Shown here piece by piece: positions 6,796 through 6,908 of a stretch of DNA of 6,908 bases. Below the pieces are notes generated by a model that saw only the letters and a program-made list of their open reading frames with translations, was not told the DNA's origin and did no database searches. Position 1 is the stretch's first letter, and every line of letters starts with the position of its first letter. The position numbers and the translations under genes are program-made. Source of the DNA: Deltaproteobacteria bacterium (GTDB taxonomy: Bacteria; Desulfobacterota; DSM-4660; Desulfatiglandales; Desulfatiglandaceae); contig JAFDJF010000124.1 in NCBI GenBank assembly GCA_019307645.1, forward strand, positions 1 to 6,908, read 5' to 3'.

Positions 6796-6908
6796 TTTTT
6801 TGATTCGGCTTTTGAATCTGGTCCTCAGGGCTAGATCAGAGTCAGTTGGCTATGCCGCGGGTGATAGGGCCTTTTAGTGATCTAAAGTGAACTAAAGTGC
6901 CTAAAGTG
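6796..6908. other. Non-coding 3' tail
   Basis: 113 bases between the stop codon and the window edge. A run of six T follows the TGA almost directly, then a weak GATTC/GAATC 5-bp pairing (6802-6806 with 6814-6818). Because the T run precedes rather than follows the pairing, this is not a convincing terminator for the synthase. No start of a downstream gene, tRNA or promoter is recognisable before the repeat at 6872. Confidence 0.6.
6872..6908. repeat. Short tandem repeat, CTAAAGTG units, running off the window
   Basis: CTAAAGTG occurs perfectly at 6882-6889, 6892-6899 and 6901-6908, with a degenerate copy TTTTAGTGA at 6872-6880. Units are 9-10 bases long with one or two variable bases between. 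The array continues past the window edge. It resembles the short intergenic repeats common in deltaproteobacterial genomes, from memory; its function is not known to me. Confidence 0.75.

Noticed and set aside
6796..6820. Rho-independent terminator after the stop
   Set aside because: The T run comes before the short GATTC/GAATC pairing, the stem is only 5 bp and AT-rich, and on the minus strand the pairing is followed by A, not T.
6872..6908. CRISPR array
   Set aside because: Units of 8 bases with 1-2 base gaps are far too short for repeats and spacers.

Overview
The window is almost entirely one very large coding region on the + strand. It is open at the left edge and ends at a TGA at 6793-6795, followed by 113 bases of non-coding DNA. 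At least 2264 residues are visible. The product is a multidomain iterative fatty-acid/polyketide synthase subunit of the PUFA-synthase (Pfa) or 'secondary lipid' type. Residue numbers below count from the GTG at 13-15, so residue n begins at base 10+3n. That GTG is only a numbering anchor, because the frame is open back to base 1 and the N-terminal part of the first ketosynthase is missing.

The domain order is: ketosynthase (KS, Cys133/His267/His307); a KS-like chain-length factor (CLF) with the catalytic Cys replaced by Glu618; a PfaB-type acyltransferase (AT, Ser1085 in GYSLGE); a helical linker; and four hotdog folds forming two FabA-like dehydratases (DH1 with His1756, DH2 with His2148). 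KS-CLF-DH-DH is the classical PfaC layout of marine gammaproteobacteria. An AT between CLF and DH recalls Pfa3 of some myxobacteria, or the thraustochytrid KS-CLF-AT subunit fused to the DH-DH subunit. No ACP, ketoreductase, enoyl reductase or AGPAT domain is visible, so partner proteins must supply the ACPs and the remaining steps.

The host is not certain. The moderately high GC, the family and the type of short repeats suggest a Desulfobacterota (deltaproteobacterial) or related anaerobe; this is inference.

The least ordinary feature is in the linkers. Two inter-domain linkers (KS-CLF and AT-DH) each carry copies of the same A-rich motif, AAAATCCAAAA, read in frame. The second set flanks a small GC-rich hairpin, as if a small interspersed repeat had been accommodated in flexible protein regions. 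The 3' tail ends in a separate short tandem repeat (CTAAAGTG units) that runs off the window.
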